A stretch of DNA of 64,000 nt from Methylocaldum sp. 14B (GCF_002005105.1 NZ_MSCV01000021.1:37876-101875), one strand, 5' to 3'; shown: positions 1 through 8,042, counted from the first letter of the stretch. Program-made: numbers and translations. Notes: generated by a model not told the origin, from the sequence alone.

Positions 1-107
1 TGTTCGACCGACCAGAAGCCCAGCTCCGCCGCCAACAATCGGGCCTGCTGCCGAGCGATTAGAATTTGCGACTCCGAATCGATGGGTACGCGTATTCCGT
101 CGATCAT
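1..107 (-). CDS. RsbT-like anti-sigma regulatory kinase, N-terminal fragment
   Basis: The first 35 codons of a minus-strand gene that runs off the left edge; the ORF begins at an ATG at 107. The translation reads MIDGIRVPIDSESQI, then IARQQARLLAAELGF. This is the typical opening of RsbT/anti-sigma serine kinases of the GHKL fold, in which a beta strand is followed by the first helix of the ATPase domain. Such proteins phosphorylate an STAS-domain antagonist in stressosome or partner-switching pathways. The catalytic N and G boxes lie outside the window. It overlaps the preceding minus-strand ORF by ATGA, which suggests translational coupling, but that ORF does not look like RsbS. Confidence 0.72.
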   Translation of the reverse strand, partial: MIDGIRVPIDSESQILIARQQARLLAAELGFWSVE

Positions 108-481
108 GAACGCGCCTCTCCGTTCGCTGCATCATTCATGTTTATGGCGTGAAGCGCTCCTACGGTTCTCTCTCCGATTCCGGCAAACGAATAACTTTTT
201 GCCTGACGATCCGGATTATCGTCCGCTATTCCGCTCGGCCACGCCAGCACCGCCGGAGCCTCCAACAAAATGGCAATGGCCGTCGCCGAAAAAGGAAAGA
301 GTACGATATCCGGGCGGTTCATTCGAATATCCGCCGCGGGCGCGGAATCTTGCACCCCGAAGCGGATTTCCGATGCGACACGGGCTCTTCCCGCAAAACC
401 ACGAATTGTCGTTCGCGCATCCGAACCGGGCCGGTCCGTTTCGGCGGGCCATGCGCCGGATAGAAAGACTCGTATCGACAC
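104..481 (-). CDS. Doubtful hypothetical ORF upstream of rsbT-like gene
   Basis: A 125-codon ORF opening at a GTG with no clear ribosome binding site. It ends in an ATGA overlap with the RsbT-like start at 107. No domain is recognised, and the position where RsbS (STAS domain) would be expected shows no STAS-like sequence. The residues are weakly hydrophobic around 58-80. The overlap and strand argue for a real gene. The absence of an RBS and the competing open frames over the same bases argue against it. It could also be a decayed gene. Confidence 0.25.
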   Translation of the reverse strand: MSIRVFLSGAWPAETDRPGSDARTTIRGFAGRARVASEIRFGVQDSAPAADIRMNRPDIVLFPFSATAIAILLEAPAVLAWPSGIADDNPDRQAKSYSFAGIGERTVGALHAINMNDAANGEARS

Positions 482-501
482 GGATCCGGCAGACAGACGT
501 A

Positions 502-903
502 CTATCCGCGGGCGATCAGAGCCGCCAATACGAGTCCCGCAATGACATTCCCGCCGATGCTCACGAACAGCTCCCGCGTGAAAAAGGCCTGCGGTTGCAT
601 CTTGCCGAGCTTGGGATTCTTGTGCTTGGCGGTAATCTCGATGGTTCCGGCGGAGATGTTCCGTGCAATGGCCCGGACCCGATCGATGACCTCCGCCTCG
701 GTATGCAGGGCGGGGTGATATTTGATCAGAAAGGTCCCCGTAGTGATGTTCGGTTCGGCATGGTAGATCCCCCTCGCCTGAGCGTCCCCGAGCAGGCTTT
801 GCTTGAGCAGCTCGGCCATAGTCCGCTTATTTCTGATCAGAGGCACCCGGATGCGGATTCGGGCCGGGACCTTATTGTGAACGATCACAATCGTTTCGGG
901 CAT
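502..903 (-). CDS. HMA2-domain small membrane-anchored protein
   Basis: 133 aa. Residues 10-85 have the alternating strand/helix pattern of heavy-metal-associated (HMA2) proteins: an ARIRIRVPLIR strand, a helix, ARGIYHAEPNITTGTFLIKY, then a helix with VIDRVRAIA. No CxxC metal pair is present, as is usual for this subgroup. Residues 110-130 (LFVSIGGNVIAGLVLAALIA) form one C-terminal membrane segment. The RBS GAGAGG stands 6 nt before the ATG. Function is unknown; related proteins are found beside metal or stress genes. A small AAAAAGCC/GGCTTTTT hairpin lies just upstream of the start. Confidence 0.6.
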   Translation of the reverse strand: MPETIVIVHNKVPARIRIRVPLIRNKRTMAELLKQSLLGDAQARGIYHAEPNITTGTFLIKYHPALHTEAEVIDRVRAIARNISAGTIEITAKHKNPKLGKMQPQAFFTRELFVSIGGNVIAGLVLAALIARG

Positions 904-926
904 TGCGTGCCTCTCGAGCCGGAGTG

Positions 927-946
927 AAAAAGCCGATGGCTTTTTT
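927..946. terminator. Small terminator-like hairpin upstream of the HMA2 gene
   Basis: Stem AAAAAGCC (927-934) pairs with GGCTTTTT (938-945) around a 3-nt loop, with T or A runs on both sides, so it could act in either direction. It lies 24 nt before the ATG of the minus-strand HMA2 gene and could attenuate it. The stem is short, so this is tentative. Confidence 0.3.
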
Positions 947-1029
947 CAAAGTGATTTGATCATTCAGACATGAAAATGCGTGAAGAATGCCGCAAAACGC
1001 TCTTCGGTCTTTCGGCAGGGTCACGCTTG

Positions 1030-1056
1030 TCTGATCAGAGGCGCCCGGATGCGGAT
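1030..1056 (-). repeat. Duplicated fragment of the HMA2 gene
   Basis: CTGATCAGAGGCGCCCGGAT plus a few more bases repeats, with one mismatch, bases 833-859 inside the HMA2 gene. In the minus frame it reads IRIRAPLIRQA then stop, matching IRIRVPLIR of the intact gene. This looks like the remnant of a partial duplication. The rest of 908-1170 shows nothing else I can support. Confidence 0.4.
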
Positions 1057-1173
1057 TATGGATAATTTCTTGCGGGAGCGGGCCTTTCGACACAGCTCAA
1101 GACAGGCTTCAGCCCGCGATCGAAGGCGATTGGCGGGCATTCGTCATTCGAGCCGCCGGGTTCTTGTTCGACA

Positions 1174-1208
1174 TAAAAAAGCCGGGGCTTCCAAACCCCG
1201 GCTTTTTA
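1174..1208 (-). terminator. Intrinsic terminator after the 36-aa peptide gene
   Basis: AAAAAGCCGGGG and CCCCGGCTTTTT form a 12-bp stem with a short loop and T/A runs on both sides. It lies 25 bp downstream of the small minus-strand gene at 1233-1343 and is symmetrical enough to act in both directions. Confidence 0.8.
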
Positions 1209-1232
1209 TGCGCGTATGGCGCGAACGCTTGC

Positions 1233-1343
1233 TCATTGTTTGTCCTTATCGTCCATCCGGTCGTAATTCTTCAGGCAGAACCCGATGGACCCGCCGGTGG
1301 TGCCGAAAAATACCAATGCCAAGAATATTTCAACGCTCGTCAT
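1233..1343 (-). CDS. Small single-span membrane peptide (36 aa)
   Basis: Reading leftward from an ATG at 1343 the frame gives MTSVEIFLALVFFGTTGGSI, then GFCLKNYDRMDDKDKQ and TGA. The strong RBS AAGGGGA lies 6 nt upstream and an intrinsic terminator follows. The N-terminal 22 residues are one hydrophobic span with a GTTGG kink, and the tail is charged, as in small accessory subunits of membrane complexes. The bases upstream (1360-1500) are strikingly AT-rich for this genome, as expected of a promoter. No family is recognised; the case rests on RBS, hydrophobicity and terminator. Confidence 0.6.
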   Translation of the reverse strand: MTSVEIFLALVFFGTTGGSIGFCLKNYDRMDDKDKQ

Positions 1344-1663
1344 AGTGATTTCCCCTTGCTGATGTACATCCAGTTAGTATCAGTATCGTCACGATTGTTC
1401 CTTTTGTTTAATAACGATTTCTTATGGATTAGATCAGATAGTTTAATTAAACATCATAAAAGTCTTTTTATTTACGATAATGTTTCCATTTTTGAAATAA
1501 TCCAGACATGAAAAACCAACGGCCGTTGGCTTTACCAAGGAGAGCAGGCACTAGACCGTTTCCGAAAACGCTAGGAAAAAATGCGAGTCGCGAAATCAGC
1601 GTCCGGCGGCGTCTGTGGGCGTGGGCAGGAAAACTTGCTCCCTCTTCCCGACTCCAACCGGTG

Positions 1664-2293
1664 ATGAATACCAGTCGCAACGAATCCCGACATCTCAACC
1701 GGATGATCGATGGGCTGCTCGACGCGGACTCGGATACGGCCGAGCTGATCGCTGCGGCCAAGCAGGCAGGTCCGGCAGCGCTAGCCGAACGCATCCGGCA
1801 GCGCAGCGCGCGGCAGGTGCGCCTACAACCCGCGCGGGCGCAAACGATCCTGCAAATCCGCGATCGCCTGATTTGGCTGGTTTATGCGAGCCCGCTTCCC
1901 CCGGAAGGATTTTCAGCCTGGTGCGACGGCTCGAGCGTCCGCACGGCTTCGGGCGCAGCGAACGGAATCGGGGCGATCGTGACCGATGCTCATGGAGAAG
2001 TCGTGGCGAAGAGCGCCGGGCGGGTGCCGTCCGTTCTCCCACCCTTCGAAACCGAGATCGGGGCGTTGGAACGGGCTTTGGAGCTGGCATTGGAGTCCCG
2101 CGGGACCGTTCTCCGAGTACACACCGACTGCCCCGCTCTGGTTCAGCTCTGGCAGCGGCACCCGCACGATCATCGATTCGCCGCAATCCGCCGTTTGGCC
2201 CGTCGGTTCGAGCGGCTCGACCTGTGCGCAGTGCCGCGAGAGCACAATCAAGCTGCCCATCGCTTGGCGAAAGCCGCCGCGAGCGCTATATGA
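1664..2293 (+). CDS. RNase H-fold protein, last catalytic Asp missing
   Basis: About 209 aa from the ATG at 1664; the open frame extends to 1508 but the extra residues look like noise. The C-terminal 125 residues follow the RNase HI fold: WCDGSS (first Asp), GAIVTDAHGEVVAKSAG, ETEIGALERALELAL (Glu), RVHTDCPALV (second Asp), and CAVPREHNQAAHRLAK. In active RNase HI enzymes the last block has an Asp where this protein has His (AAH). It may be inactive or use a different metal site. The N-terminal 80 residues are helical and unassigned. Function is unknown; nucleic-acid binding is inferred from the fold. Confidence 0.6.
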   Translation: MNTSRNESRHLNRMIDGLLDADSDTAELIAAAKQAGPAALAERIRQRSARQVRLQPARAQTILQIRDRLIWLVYASPLPPEGFSAWCDGSSVRTASGAANGIGAIVTDAHGEVVAKSAGRVPSVLPPFETEIGALERALELALESRGTVLRVHTDCPALVQLWQRHPHDHRFAAIRRLARRFERLDLCAVPREHNQAAHRLAKAAASAI

Positions 2294-2340
2294 CTCCGGT
2301 TCCGAGGAGCGGTCGGCATCGCACGAGCCGGGCGCATTTC

Positions 2341-3036
2341 TTACCAGGGGATCTCGGTGCCGTCATAGCGAAAGAAACGGCCGGTATCCGCCAGCGTGAA
2401 CTTGTCGATGAGCTTTCGCATGCCGCGCACGCTTTCTTCCGGCGTCAAAGGCGCGCCGGTGCCGCCCATCCGAGTCCCCACCCAGCCGGGGTGAAATAGA
2501 AGCACGCCGATGTTCAACGGCTTGAGTTCTAGCGAGAGTCCCTTCATCACCGCGTTCAGCGCGGCCTTGCTGGATCGGTAGAAGTAACTGCCGGGGCTGT
2601 CGATCTCGGCAATGGAGCCCATATGACTGGTGATCGCCACCACCAACCGCTTTTCGCTGCGCGCCAGAGATTCGACGAATGCCTTGGTGATGCGGAGCGG
2701 ACCCATGGTGTTGACCTGAAACGTGTATGCCCAGTCATCGTAATTGAGGGGCGCGTTCAAGGGCAGGTATTTCTCGGTATAAACCCCGGCATTGTTGAGC
2801 AGGAGATCGATGGGCGTTTCCCGCAGTTCCTCGGCTAAGGCAACGATCCGGCCGGCGTTCGTCACGTCCAGCTGGTGGATGCGCACGGCTCTGTAACGGT
2901 CCGCCAACCGCGCCAATTCATCCGCCTCGTCGGGGTATCGGCAGGTAGCGAAGACCTGCCATCCGGCCTGGGCGTATTGGCGGCACCATTCCAGCCCCAA
3001 TCCGCGGTTGCTCCCCGTGATGAGAACGCTTGTCAT
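2341..3036 (-). CDS. SDR-family oxidoreductase
   Basis: 231 aa from the ATG at 3036, chosen because the Rossmann motif starts at once (MTSVLITGSNRGLG) and a GGAG lies about 11 nt upstream; a longer frame to 3108 adds unrelated residues. Classical short-chain dehydrogenase features are present: TGSNRGLG cofactor loop at 7-14, D57 in LDVTN, NNAG at 81-84, a serine in ITSHMGS near 137-141, and catalytic YRSSK (Y153/K157). The substrate is unknown. The C-terminus resembles cytosolic carbonyl reductases of the C-factor/sniffer type. It stands alone, separated from the next genes by repeats. Confidence 0.8.
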   Translation of the reverse strand: MTSVLITGSNRGLGLEWCRQYAQAGWQVFATCRYPDEADELARLADRYRAVRIHQLDVTNAGRIVALAEELRETPIDLLLNNAGVYTEKYLPLNAPLNYDDWAYTFQVNTMGPLRITKAFVESLARSEKRLVVAITSHMGSIAEIDSPGSYFYRSSKAALNAVMKGLSLELKPLNIGVLLFHPGWVGTRMGGTGAPLTPEESVRGMRKLIDKFTLADTGRFFRYDGTEIPW

Positions 3037-3209
3037 GACGCTCGAAACTCCGGTTGCCGTAAGAATTCCACGATAGGACTTCCTCAACTGAGACCGCCGG
3101 ATTCCCATGCGAGTTCGCGGCCGGCGCCGTCATAAAACTCACCGGCCAGACCAAACTCGTCGGCCCTGAGCCGGTCTAATTTTATCCGGCGTTCGAGTGA
3201 ACATTCATC

Positions 3210-3366
3210 GTAGGATGGGTAGAGCGAAGCGAAACCCATCGATGGCGGGTTAGCCCTTCGACAGGCTCAGGACAGGCTCCGCGTAACCCACCGACCCTTC
3301 GACTTGGCTCAGGACAGGTCCGAGGCCGCTCGGCGGGTTACGGCCTGACGGCCTAACCCACCCTAC
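3210..3366. repeat. Family B palindromic repeat, interrupted copy
   Basis: Begins GTAGGATGGGTAGAGCGAAG and ends TAACCCACCCTAC, the two arms of the family B palindrome. The middle carries two copies of a CTTCGAC...GGCTCAGGACAGG motif that also occurs near 33966 and, inverted, near 35128. It looks like a mosaic of two repeat families. No gene is present here. Confidence 0.6.
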
Positions 3367-3463
3367 AAACATGAATCCCTTCTCGAAAACGGTTTGGAAT
3401 AAGTTCGACCGAGGTCGGCTTGTTCCCATTCGAACATCGGTCCGAACGGCAGAGGACAGGGCT

Positions 3464-3694
3464 ATGGCCAGAGGAAGTAAAGAAAAGTACACCGAGAAGC
3501 AGAAACGGCAGGCTCGGCACATCGAGGAAGGTTACGAATCGCGCGGTGTCCCCGAAGAGGAGGCCGAGCGGCGCGCGTGGGCCACGGTGAACAAAATTCA
3601 CGGCGGCGGGAAAAAGCGGGGCGGCAGCGGTCACGGAAAAGAGGAGGATCGCGAGCCGACGCGCAAAGGCGGACATAAAGGCGGCAAACATTAA
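3464..3694 (+). CDS. Plasmid-stabilisation-like small basic protein
   Basis: 76 aa from the ATG at 3464 (MARGSKEKYTEKQKRQARHI), preceded by a purine-rich AGAGGACAGG. Very hydrophilic: residues 1-45 are a charged helix (EEGYESRGVPEEEAERRAWA), then WATVNK and a glycine/lysine-rich tail. This is the layout of proteobacterial proteins usually annotated plasmid stabilisation protein, often chromosomal and without proven function. The longer open frame to 3371 begins inside the family B repeat and is not the gene. Confidence 0.65.
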   Translation: MARGSKEKYTEKQKRQARHIEEGYESRGVPEEEAERRAWATVNKIHGGGKKRGGSGHGKEEDREPTRKGGHKGGKH

Positions 3695-3729
3695 ACCGGG
3701 CTGGCGTTTATCGATCCAAGCTCAGGTTC

Positions 3730-3858
3730 GCAGGTCGGCAATCCTTGGTCGACGGACCCGTCCGTAGGATGTGCTGAACGAAGTTAGTAGGTCGGCAATC
3801 CTTTGCCGACAAGCCTGCGTGCCGACCCGTTAACGTCGGGAAAGGATTCCCGACTTAC
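3730..3858. repeat. Family A REP cluster 1
   Basis: A degenerate copy (3730-3753), an intact palindrome at 3787-3810 (GTAGGTCGGCAATCCTTTGC...) and its inverted partner at 3835-3858 with GGGAA...TTCCC arms. The last two form a REPIN-type pair about 24 nt apart. Placed at the convergent end of two transcription units. Confidence 0.8.
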
Positions 3859-3891
3859 TTGTTGGGCGCTCAGCGGTTTCGGCCGGCTCTT

Positions 3892-4875
3892 TCAATCCCC
3901 CATCAACCCGCTGACGGAACCGCCGGCATGGATCTGCCGGACGGCTTCCGCGAACAGCGGCGCGATCGGGATGACCGTCAGCTTCCCCTGAGCCGTTTCC
4001 CGAGGAAGCCTGAAAAGCGGAACGCTGTCGGTAACGGCCAGGCTGTCCAGGACGGGACCGGCCACGACATTCGCGGCCTCGCCGACGAACAGCCCGTGGG
4101 TTGCGGCGACATGGACGGCTAAGGCGCCTTGTTCGCGGCAAACCTGGGCGGCACGCGCTACGGTGCCGCCGGTGCTGATCATGTCATCGACGATGAGAGC
4201 CGTTTTGCCGCGCACATTTCCCGCCAGAATCGCACCGCGTACCGTTTCATCGCTGCGGTACTTTTCCATGAGGGCGCTGCCGACCGTCGCTCCTAGCCGC
4301 CGGGCCAATTTGCGGCGGAAGCTCTCTGCCCGTTTGAGCCCACCTGCGTCGGGCGAGACCACGGCCACGTCTCCGTGGAGTTTCGCCGCGAAATGCTCGA
4401 CCAGCAGCTTCCCGGCTTCCAAATGGTCGGTCCGGCAGCGGAAGGCATTCTGAAAACCCGCCAGATCGTGGACGTCGAGGGTGATGACCCGGTCCGCGCC
4501 CGCGGCCTCGAACAGCTGCGCCACATAACGCAGCGTGACCGGTTCGCGCGGCCGGGTTTTCCGGTCGGCCCGAGCATAGGCCAAATACGGCACGACCGCA
4601 GTCACCGAGGCGGCGGACGCATCCTTGAGCGCACCGACAAAAAACCACAGGCGGCACAGTTTGTCGTTGACGGTCTTGCCGGGCTCGTCGTACAGCGATT
4701 GCACCACGAATACGTCGGAGTCCCGCACGTTCTCGGCCGGATACGCCTTGTGCTCGCCGTCGTCGAAATCTTTTTCCTCGACTAAGGACAAGTCAGAACC
4801 CAATGCGCGGGCGATGTTTTCTCCCAATGTCCGGCTTTCGCTCAGCGCGAACAGGCGAAGCGGGCCGCGGTTCAT
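3892..4875 (-). CDS. Ribose-phosphate pyrophosphokinase family protein
   Basis: 327 aa, the length of PRPP synthetases, which make PRPP from ribose-5-phosphate and ATP. Visible motifs are VVPYLAYARADRKT (94-107, flexible loop region), DVHD (134-137, in place of the usual DLHA), VSPDAGG (173-179) and the PRPP-binding loop VDDMISTGGT (229-238). The end SVSGLMG matches the usual SVS tail. It is divergent and sits with a phosphoribosyltransferase and stress genes, so it is probably a paralogue of the housekeeping prs. Its ATGA overlap with the hydrolase upstream (4872-4875) indicates one operon. Confidence 0.78.
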   Translation of the reverse strand: MNRGPLRLFALSESRTLGENIARALGSDLSLVEEKDFDDGEHKAYPAENVRDSDVFVVQSLYDEPGKTVNDKLCRLWFFVGALKDASAASVTAVVPYLAYARADRKTRPREPVTLRYVAQLFEAAGADRVITLDVHDLAGFQNAFRCRTDHLEAGKLLVEHFAAKLHGDVAVVSPDAGGLKRAESFRRKLARRLGATVGSALMEKYRSDETVRGAILAGNVRGKTALIVDDMISTGGTVARAAQVCREQGALAVHVAATHGLFVGEAANVVAGPVLDSLAVTDSVPLFRLPRETAQGKLTVIPIAPLFAEAVRQIHAGGSVSGLMGD

Positions 4876-5537
4876 CGACGCAGATACTTCAGGAACCAGT
4901 CGCGGGCGAGTTCTTCCACCTTTTCCAGCGTGCCGGGTTCCTCGAACAGATGGGTCGCGCCGGGGACTATCTCCAGCCGGTTCACGGCATTCATGCGCTC
5001 CGCCGCCAAGCGGTTGAGCTCGATGACCACATCGTCGTAACCGCCGACGATCAGGAGCGTGGGTGCCAGAACCTCGGGCAATCGCTCCTCCGCGAGATCC
5101 GGCCGTCCGCCCCGCGATACCACGGCCGCCACCGATTCCGGACGCTCGGCGGCGGCCCGGAGCGCCGCCGCCGCGCCGGTGCTGGCGCCGAACAATCCGA
5201 AGGAAAGGTCGGTGGTCAATTCGTATTGCGTGGCCCAGTCGATCGCGCCCACCAGGCGATCGGTCAAGAGGCCGATGTCGAAACGGAATTGACGGGTGTA
5301 CTGGTCGACCTCGTGTTCCTCCGCGGTGAGAAGATCGAACAGCAGCGTAGCGAGGTCGGCGCGGTTGAGGAAATCGGCGACGGCGCGGTTGCGCGGGCTG
5401 AACCGGCTGCTGCCGCTGCCGTGGGCGAAGATCACGAGTCCTTGAGGCTGGTCCGGAATGAACAGCGAGCCGGACAGCGTCACGCCCGCCGGACCTACCG
5501 GAAATTCAATGGAATCCGAGGGTGCGGCTTGATTCAT
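4872..5537 (-). CDS. Alpha/beta hydrolase, dienelactone-hydrolase-like
   Basis: 221 aa cytosolic alpha/beta hydrolase. The oxyanion strand is GLVIFAHGSGSS (33-44), the nucleophile elbow G-A-S119-T-G, an acid near GGYDD (165-169) and the histidine in GATHLFEEPG (H196). The family hydrolyses esters or lactones; the substrate here is unknown. The same hydrolase type is often found next to, or fused with, phosphoribosyltransferases, and here it lies between a phosphoribosyltransferase (32 nt away) and the PRPP synthetase-like gene (4-nt overlap). Confidence 0.8.
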   Translation of the reverse strand: MNQAAPSDSIEFPVGPAGVTLSGSLFIPDQPQGLVIFAHGSGSSRFSPRNRAVADFLNRADLATLLFDLLTAEEHEVDQYTRQFRFDIGLLTDRLVGAIDWATQYELTTDLSFGLFGASTGAAAALRAAAERPESVAAVVSRGGRPDLAEERLPEVLAPTLLIVGGYDDVVIELNRLAAERMNAVNRLEIVPGATHLFEEPGTLEKVEELARDWFLKYLRR

Positions 5538-5569
5538 CTCTTCATCTCCCTGCCGAACAAAAAGCTTGT

Positions 5570-6226
5570 TTAATCCGATGTCTCGCCCCAGGCTCGGGTA
5601 AGAATCTCCCGAACCTCGTCATCGGTGGTCTGGGAAAAGTCCCGGTATCCTTGACCCACTGCAAAAAACGGCTCGGGAGTCATCAAGCAGACCACCTCGT
5701 CGACTTCGGCGCGCAAACGCTCCACCGTATCCACCGGCGCCAGCGGCACGGCGACCACGACGCAAGCCGGGTTTCGCTGGCGCAGGGCGGCGAGGCCGGC
5801 GCGCATGGTCGCTCCCGTGGCGATGCCGTCGTCCACCACGATGATGCAGCGGTTCTCGATATCGGGGTACGGACGATCGCCCCGGTAAAGCCGCTCGCGG
5901 CGCTCCAGTTCCTGGCGCTCTTTCGCGGCGGCGTTCTCGATAACTTCGTCGCTGATCCGGTAGATCGATACCACATCGCGGTTCAGGACGGAGGCGCCTC
6001 CGCTGGCGATCGCGCCCATGGCCAACTCCGGATTGCCGGGTGTTCCGAGCTTTCGCACGATCAAGAGGTCCAAGGGCGCTTTCAGGGCACGGGCAACTTC
6101 GTACGCCACCGGCACCCCTCCGCGGGGCAGGGCGAGCACGATCAGGTCGGAACGGCCGGCATAAGCGCCCAAAGCCTGCGCCAGCTGGCGTCCGGCATCC
6201 GTGCGGTTTTCGAAAAGTGTATCCAT
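5570..6226 (-). CDS. Phosphoribosyltransferase family protein
   Basis: 218 aa from the ATG at 6226 (MDTLFENRTDAGRQLAQAL, the usual opening of this family); an earlier in-frame codon at 6253 is less likely. LIVLALPRGGVPVAYEVA is the nucleophile-binding strand and loop, and IIVVDDGIATGATMRA is the 13-residue PRPP-binding motif with both acidic residues. Members belong to the type I PRTase fold, but the base used is unknown. Partner gene to the alpha/beta hydrolase and PRPP-synthetase-like gene downstream. Confidence 0.8.
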   Translation of the reverse strand: MDTLFENRTDAGRQLAQALGAYAGRSDLIVLALPRGGVPVAYEVARALKAPLDLLIVRKLGTPGNPELAMGAIASGGASVLNRDVVSIYRISDEVIENAAAKERQELERRERLYRGDRPYPDIENRCIIVVDDGIATGATMRAGLAALRQRNPACVVVAVPLAPVDTVERLRAEVDEVVCLMTPEPFFAVGQGYRDFSQTTDDEVREILTRAWGETSD

Positions 6227-6281
6227 AGGATTTACGAGCACTGCTGAAGACACCGGGTTTCATCGCTAGCCCCGGTAGCGT

Positions 6282-6479
6282 TTAAGGTATTTCCAAGCGT
6301 CCGCCGTCGCGCCACTCGCTCAACTGTTCCGCGCCGATCCGCAGTTTTTCCCTTAGCGCCTCGATCCGCTCCTTTTGCTCGAGCCGGGTCGCTGGCCACG
6401 CTTCCAGCCGGTCGAGTTCGGCTTGCCATTCCTCCATTTGCATTTGGAGTTCCCGCAAGCGGGCTTGTTCGGTATTCAT
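6282..6479 (-). CDS. Short coiled-coil protein
   Basis: 65 aa, almost entirely charged helix with leucine heptads (LRELQMQMEEWQAELDRLEA, then KERIEALREKLRIGAEQLSE). GGAACAGCC precedes the ATG. It lies 24 nt after the PfpI gene and 55 nt before the phosphoribosyltransferase, on the same strand, so probably co-transcribed. No family recognised; similar small coiled coils accompany stress operons. Confidence 0.5.
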   Translation of the reverse strand: MNTEQARLRELQMQMEEWQAELDRLEAWPATRLEQKERIEALREKLRIGAEQLSEWRDGGRLEIP

Positions 6480-6503
6480 GGCTGTTCCGGTAATTCTTCC
6501 GTA

Positions 6504-7019
6504 TCAACGAGAAGCCCTGTTTTTCAGGAGCTTCATGAATTCCCGCATGAACGCCGGGAGATCCGCGGGTTGTCTCGACGTTACCAGATTGCCGTCCACG
6601 ACGACCTCCCGGTCTTCATAATGGGCTCCGGCTTGCCTCATTTCGTCCGCGACGGCCCGATAACAAGTGGCGTGCCGATTTTTCAGCACACCGGCCGAAA
6701 TCAGGATCTGCGGCCCGTGGCAAACGGCCGCTACCGGCCGATCGTTCTGCATGAAAGCCTTGGCGATCGCCAAGGCCGAGGGTTCCTCCCGCAATGCGGC
6801 CGGCGCTTTGCCGCCGGGGAGCAGAAGAACGTCGTAATCTTGCGGAACGATTTCCGAAAGCTTCTTGTCGACCGCCACTTCGTAGCCGTGCTTGCCGATG
6901 ATCGTCCCGGTTTTGTCGGAAGCGATCTCGACCGGAATTCCCTCCTCTTTCAGCCGGTAGTACGGCACGAGGAGTTCGGCATCCTCGAAATAGTCTGAAC
7001 TGAGTATGAGGACTTTCAT
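6504..7019 (-). CDS. DJ-1/PfpI family protein
   Basis: 171 aa, full length for the family. The acid in YFEDAE (E12) and the nucleophile elbow AAVCHGPQ (C100-H101) form the DJ-1/PfpI site. LLPGGKAP (66-73) is the oxyanion region. Members act as deglycases, chaperones or peptidases in stress; the sequence does not decide between them. It sits 16 nt downstream of the BON gene in a minus-strand run of six. Confidence 0.85.
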   Translation of the reverse strand: MKVLILSSDYFEDAELLVPYYRLKEEGIPVEIASDKTGTIIGKHGYEVAVDKKLSEIVPQDYDVLLLPGGKAPAALREEPSALAIAKAFMQNDRPVAAVCHGPQILISAGVLKNRHATCYRAVADEMRQAGAHYEDREVVVDGNLVTSRQPADLPAFMREFMKLLKNRASR

Positions 7020-7034
7020 CCTTCGTCTCTCTTC

Positions 7035-7793
7035 TTAATGGAGCGCTTCCTCCCGTTCGGACGGGGGAGGCTGCTGGGTCGTCTCGGGTGCGGGGCGAGG
7101 CGATTGAATTGCCTCGGGACGGTAGCCCTCGGCGACGCTCGGTCCGCCCGTGAGCGGTTTGTTGGTCAGTGCCCGCAGGATCAGGGTGGAACCCGCCAAA
7201 CCCAAAACGGCCGTGAGCGGACTCGCATGCCGCAGGGCATTGACCGCCAGGGTGGTTCCGGTTGCGCCGGCGATCAGCCGGGTGGCCGGCGCCCAGTTCT
7301 CCTGCAGGATGTCCGGGCGTATCCGGCGGCGCGGAACTCCGCCCTGAAGTTCGGGGATCTGCTCCGCGGTCTCATGTACTTCCAGCCGATCGTCCACACC
7401 CCTGACTCCGCGTACCGAGGCCACACACCGGTAGAGCGGCTTGTGCTCATGCGCCAGTACCGGACCGGAGAGCGTCACAAAACCGTCCTGCACCTTGACG
7501 TCGATGACTTTGGGATGGGAGACCACCCGTCCGATATTGGACCGTACCCTATCAACCAGCAAGTCGTCGGGGACAGGCCCCGCCGTCAGCCACCCGTTGA
7601 GCTCCGCGACCATGCCGACCGCGCGATTGCGAAGGTCGCGCAGGGCCACCTGAAACGCGTCATCGAATCGGTTCATGCTGCTCGTCGTCTTGTCGCGGAG
7701 AACGGCCCGGCGATATCGCCCGCGATCCGGGTCGAGCAAATACATCAACGCGGCCCCCACGGCCGCCCCGTATAGTGTTGAGTTCCGCTTCAT
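7035..7793 (-). CDS. BON-domain membrane-associated protein
   Basis: 252 aa. The N-terminus MKRNSTLYGAAVGAALMYLLDPDRGRYRRA is a short hydrophobic segment followed by the DPxxGRxRR motif common in YtxH/BON envelope proteins. A BON domain spans about 77-145 (LLVDRVRSNIG, VIDVKVQDGFVTLSGPV, VRGVRGVDDRLEV). Residues 165-210 hold one or two hydrophobic segments. The tail is proline-rich. BON domains bind phospholipid and are linked to osmotic stress. It is the first gene of the six-gene minus-strand run ending at 3892. Confidence 0.75.
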   Translation of the reverse strand: MKRNSTLYGAAVGAALMYLLDPDRGRYRRAVLRDKTTSSMNRFDDAFQVALRDLRNRAVGMVAELNGWLTAGPVPDDLLVDRVRSNIGRVVSHPKVIDVKVQDGFVTLSGPVLAHEHKPLYRCVASVRGVRGVDDRLEVHETAEQIPELQGGVPRRRIRPDILQENWAPATRLIAGATGTTLAVNALRHASPLTAVLGLAGSTLILRALTNKPLTGGPSVAEGYRPEAIQSPRPAPETTQQPPPSEREEALH

Positions 7794-8042
7794 GGCATTC
7801 TCCTCCGAGTGATCCGTACTGCTCTCGCCTGACTAATCAGACTCGTCTCCCGAAAGGGAGTTGCACGCGAGTGTTACCGAAATGAAAAAGGCGGCCGAAC
7901 GGATTGCGGGTGATTCGGAAATTCCGTCGGCTATTCGCCGATCACCGTGCGAAGTGGCGCGATCGAGCACGCCGCGCGACCGACAGGAGCATACGGATGA
8001 GGCCGGCGTCTAAACAAAGAAGACGATCCGAAAGGAAGTGTG

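Noticed and set aside
872..1093. 73-codon minus ORF upstream of the HMA2 gene
   Set aside because: Overlaps the HMA2 start, spans a hairpin and a duplicated fragment, and has no RBS.
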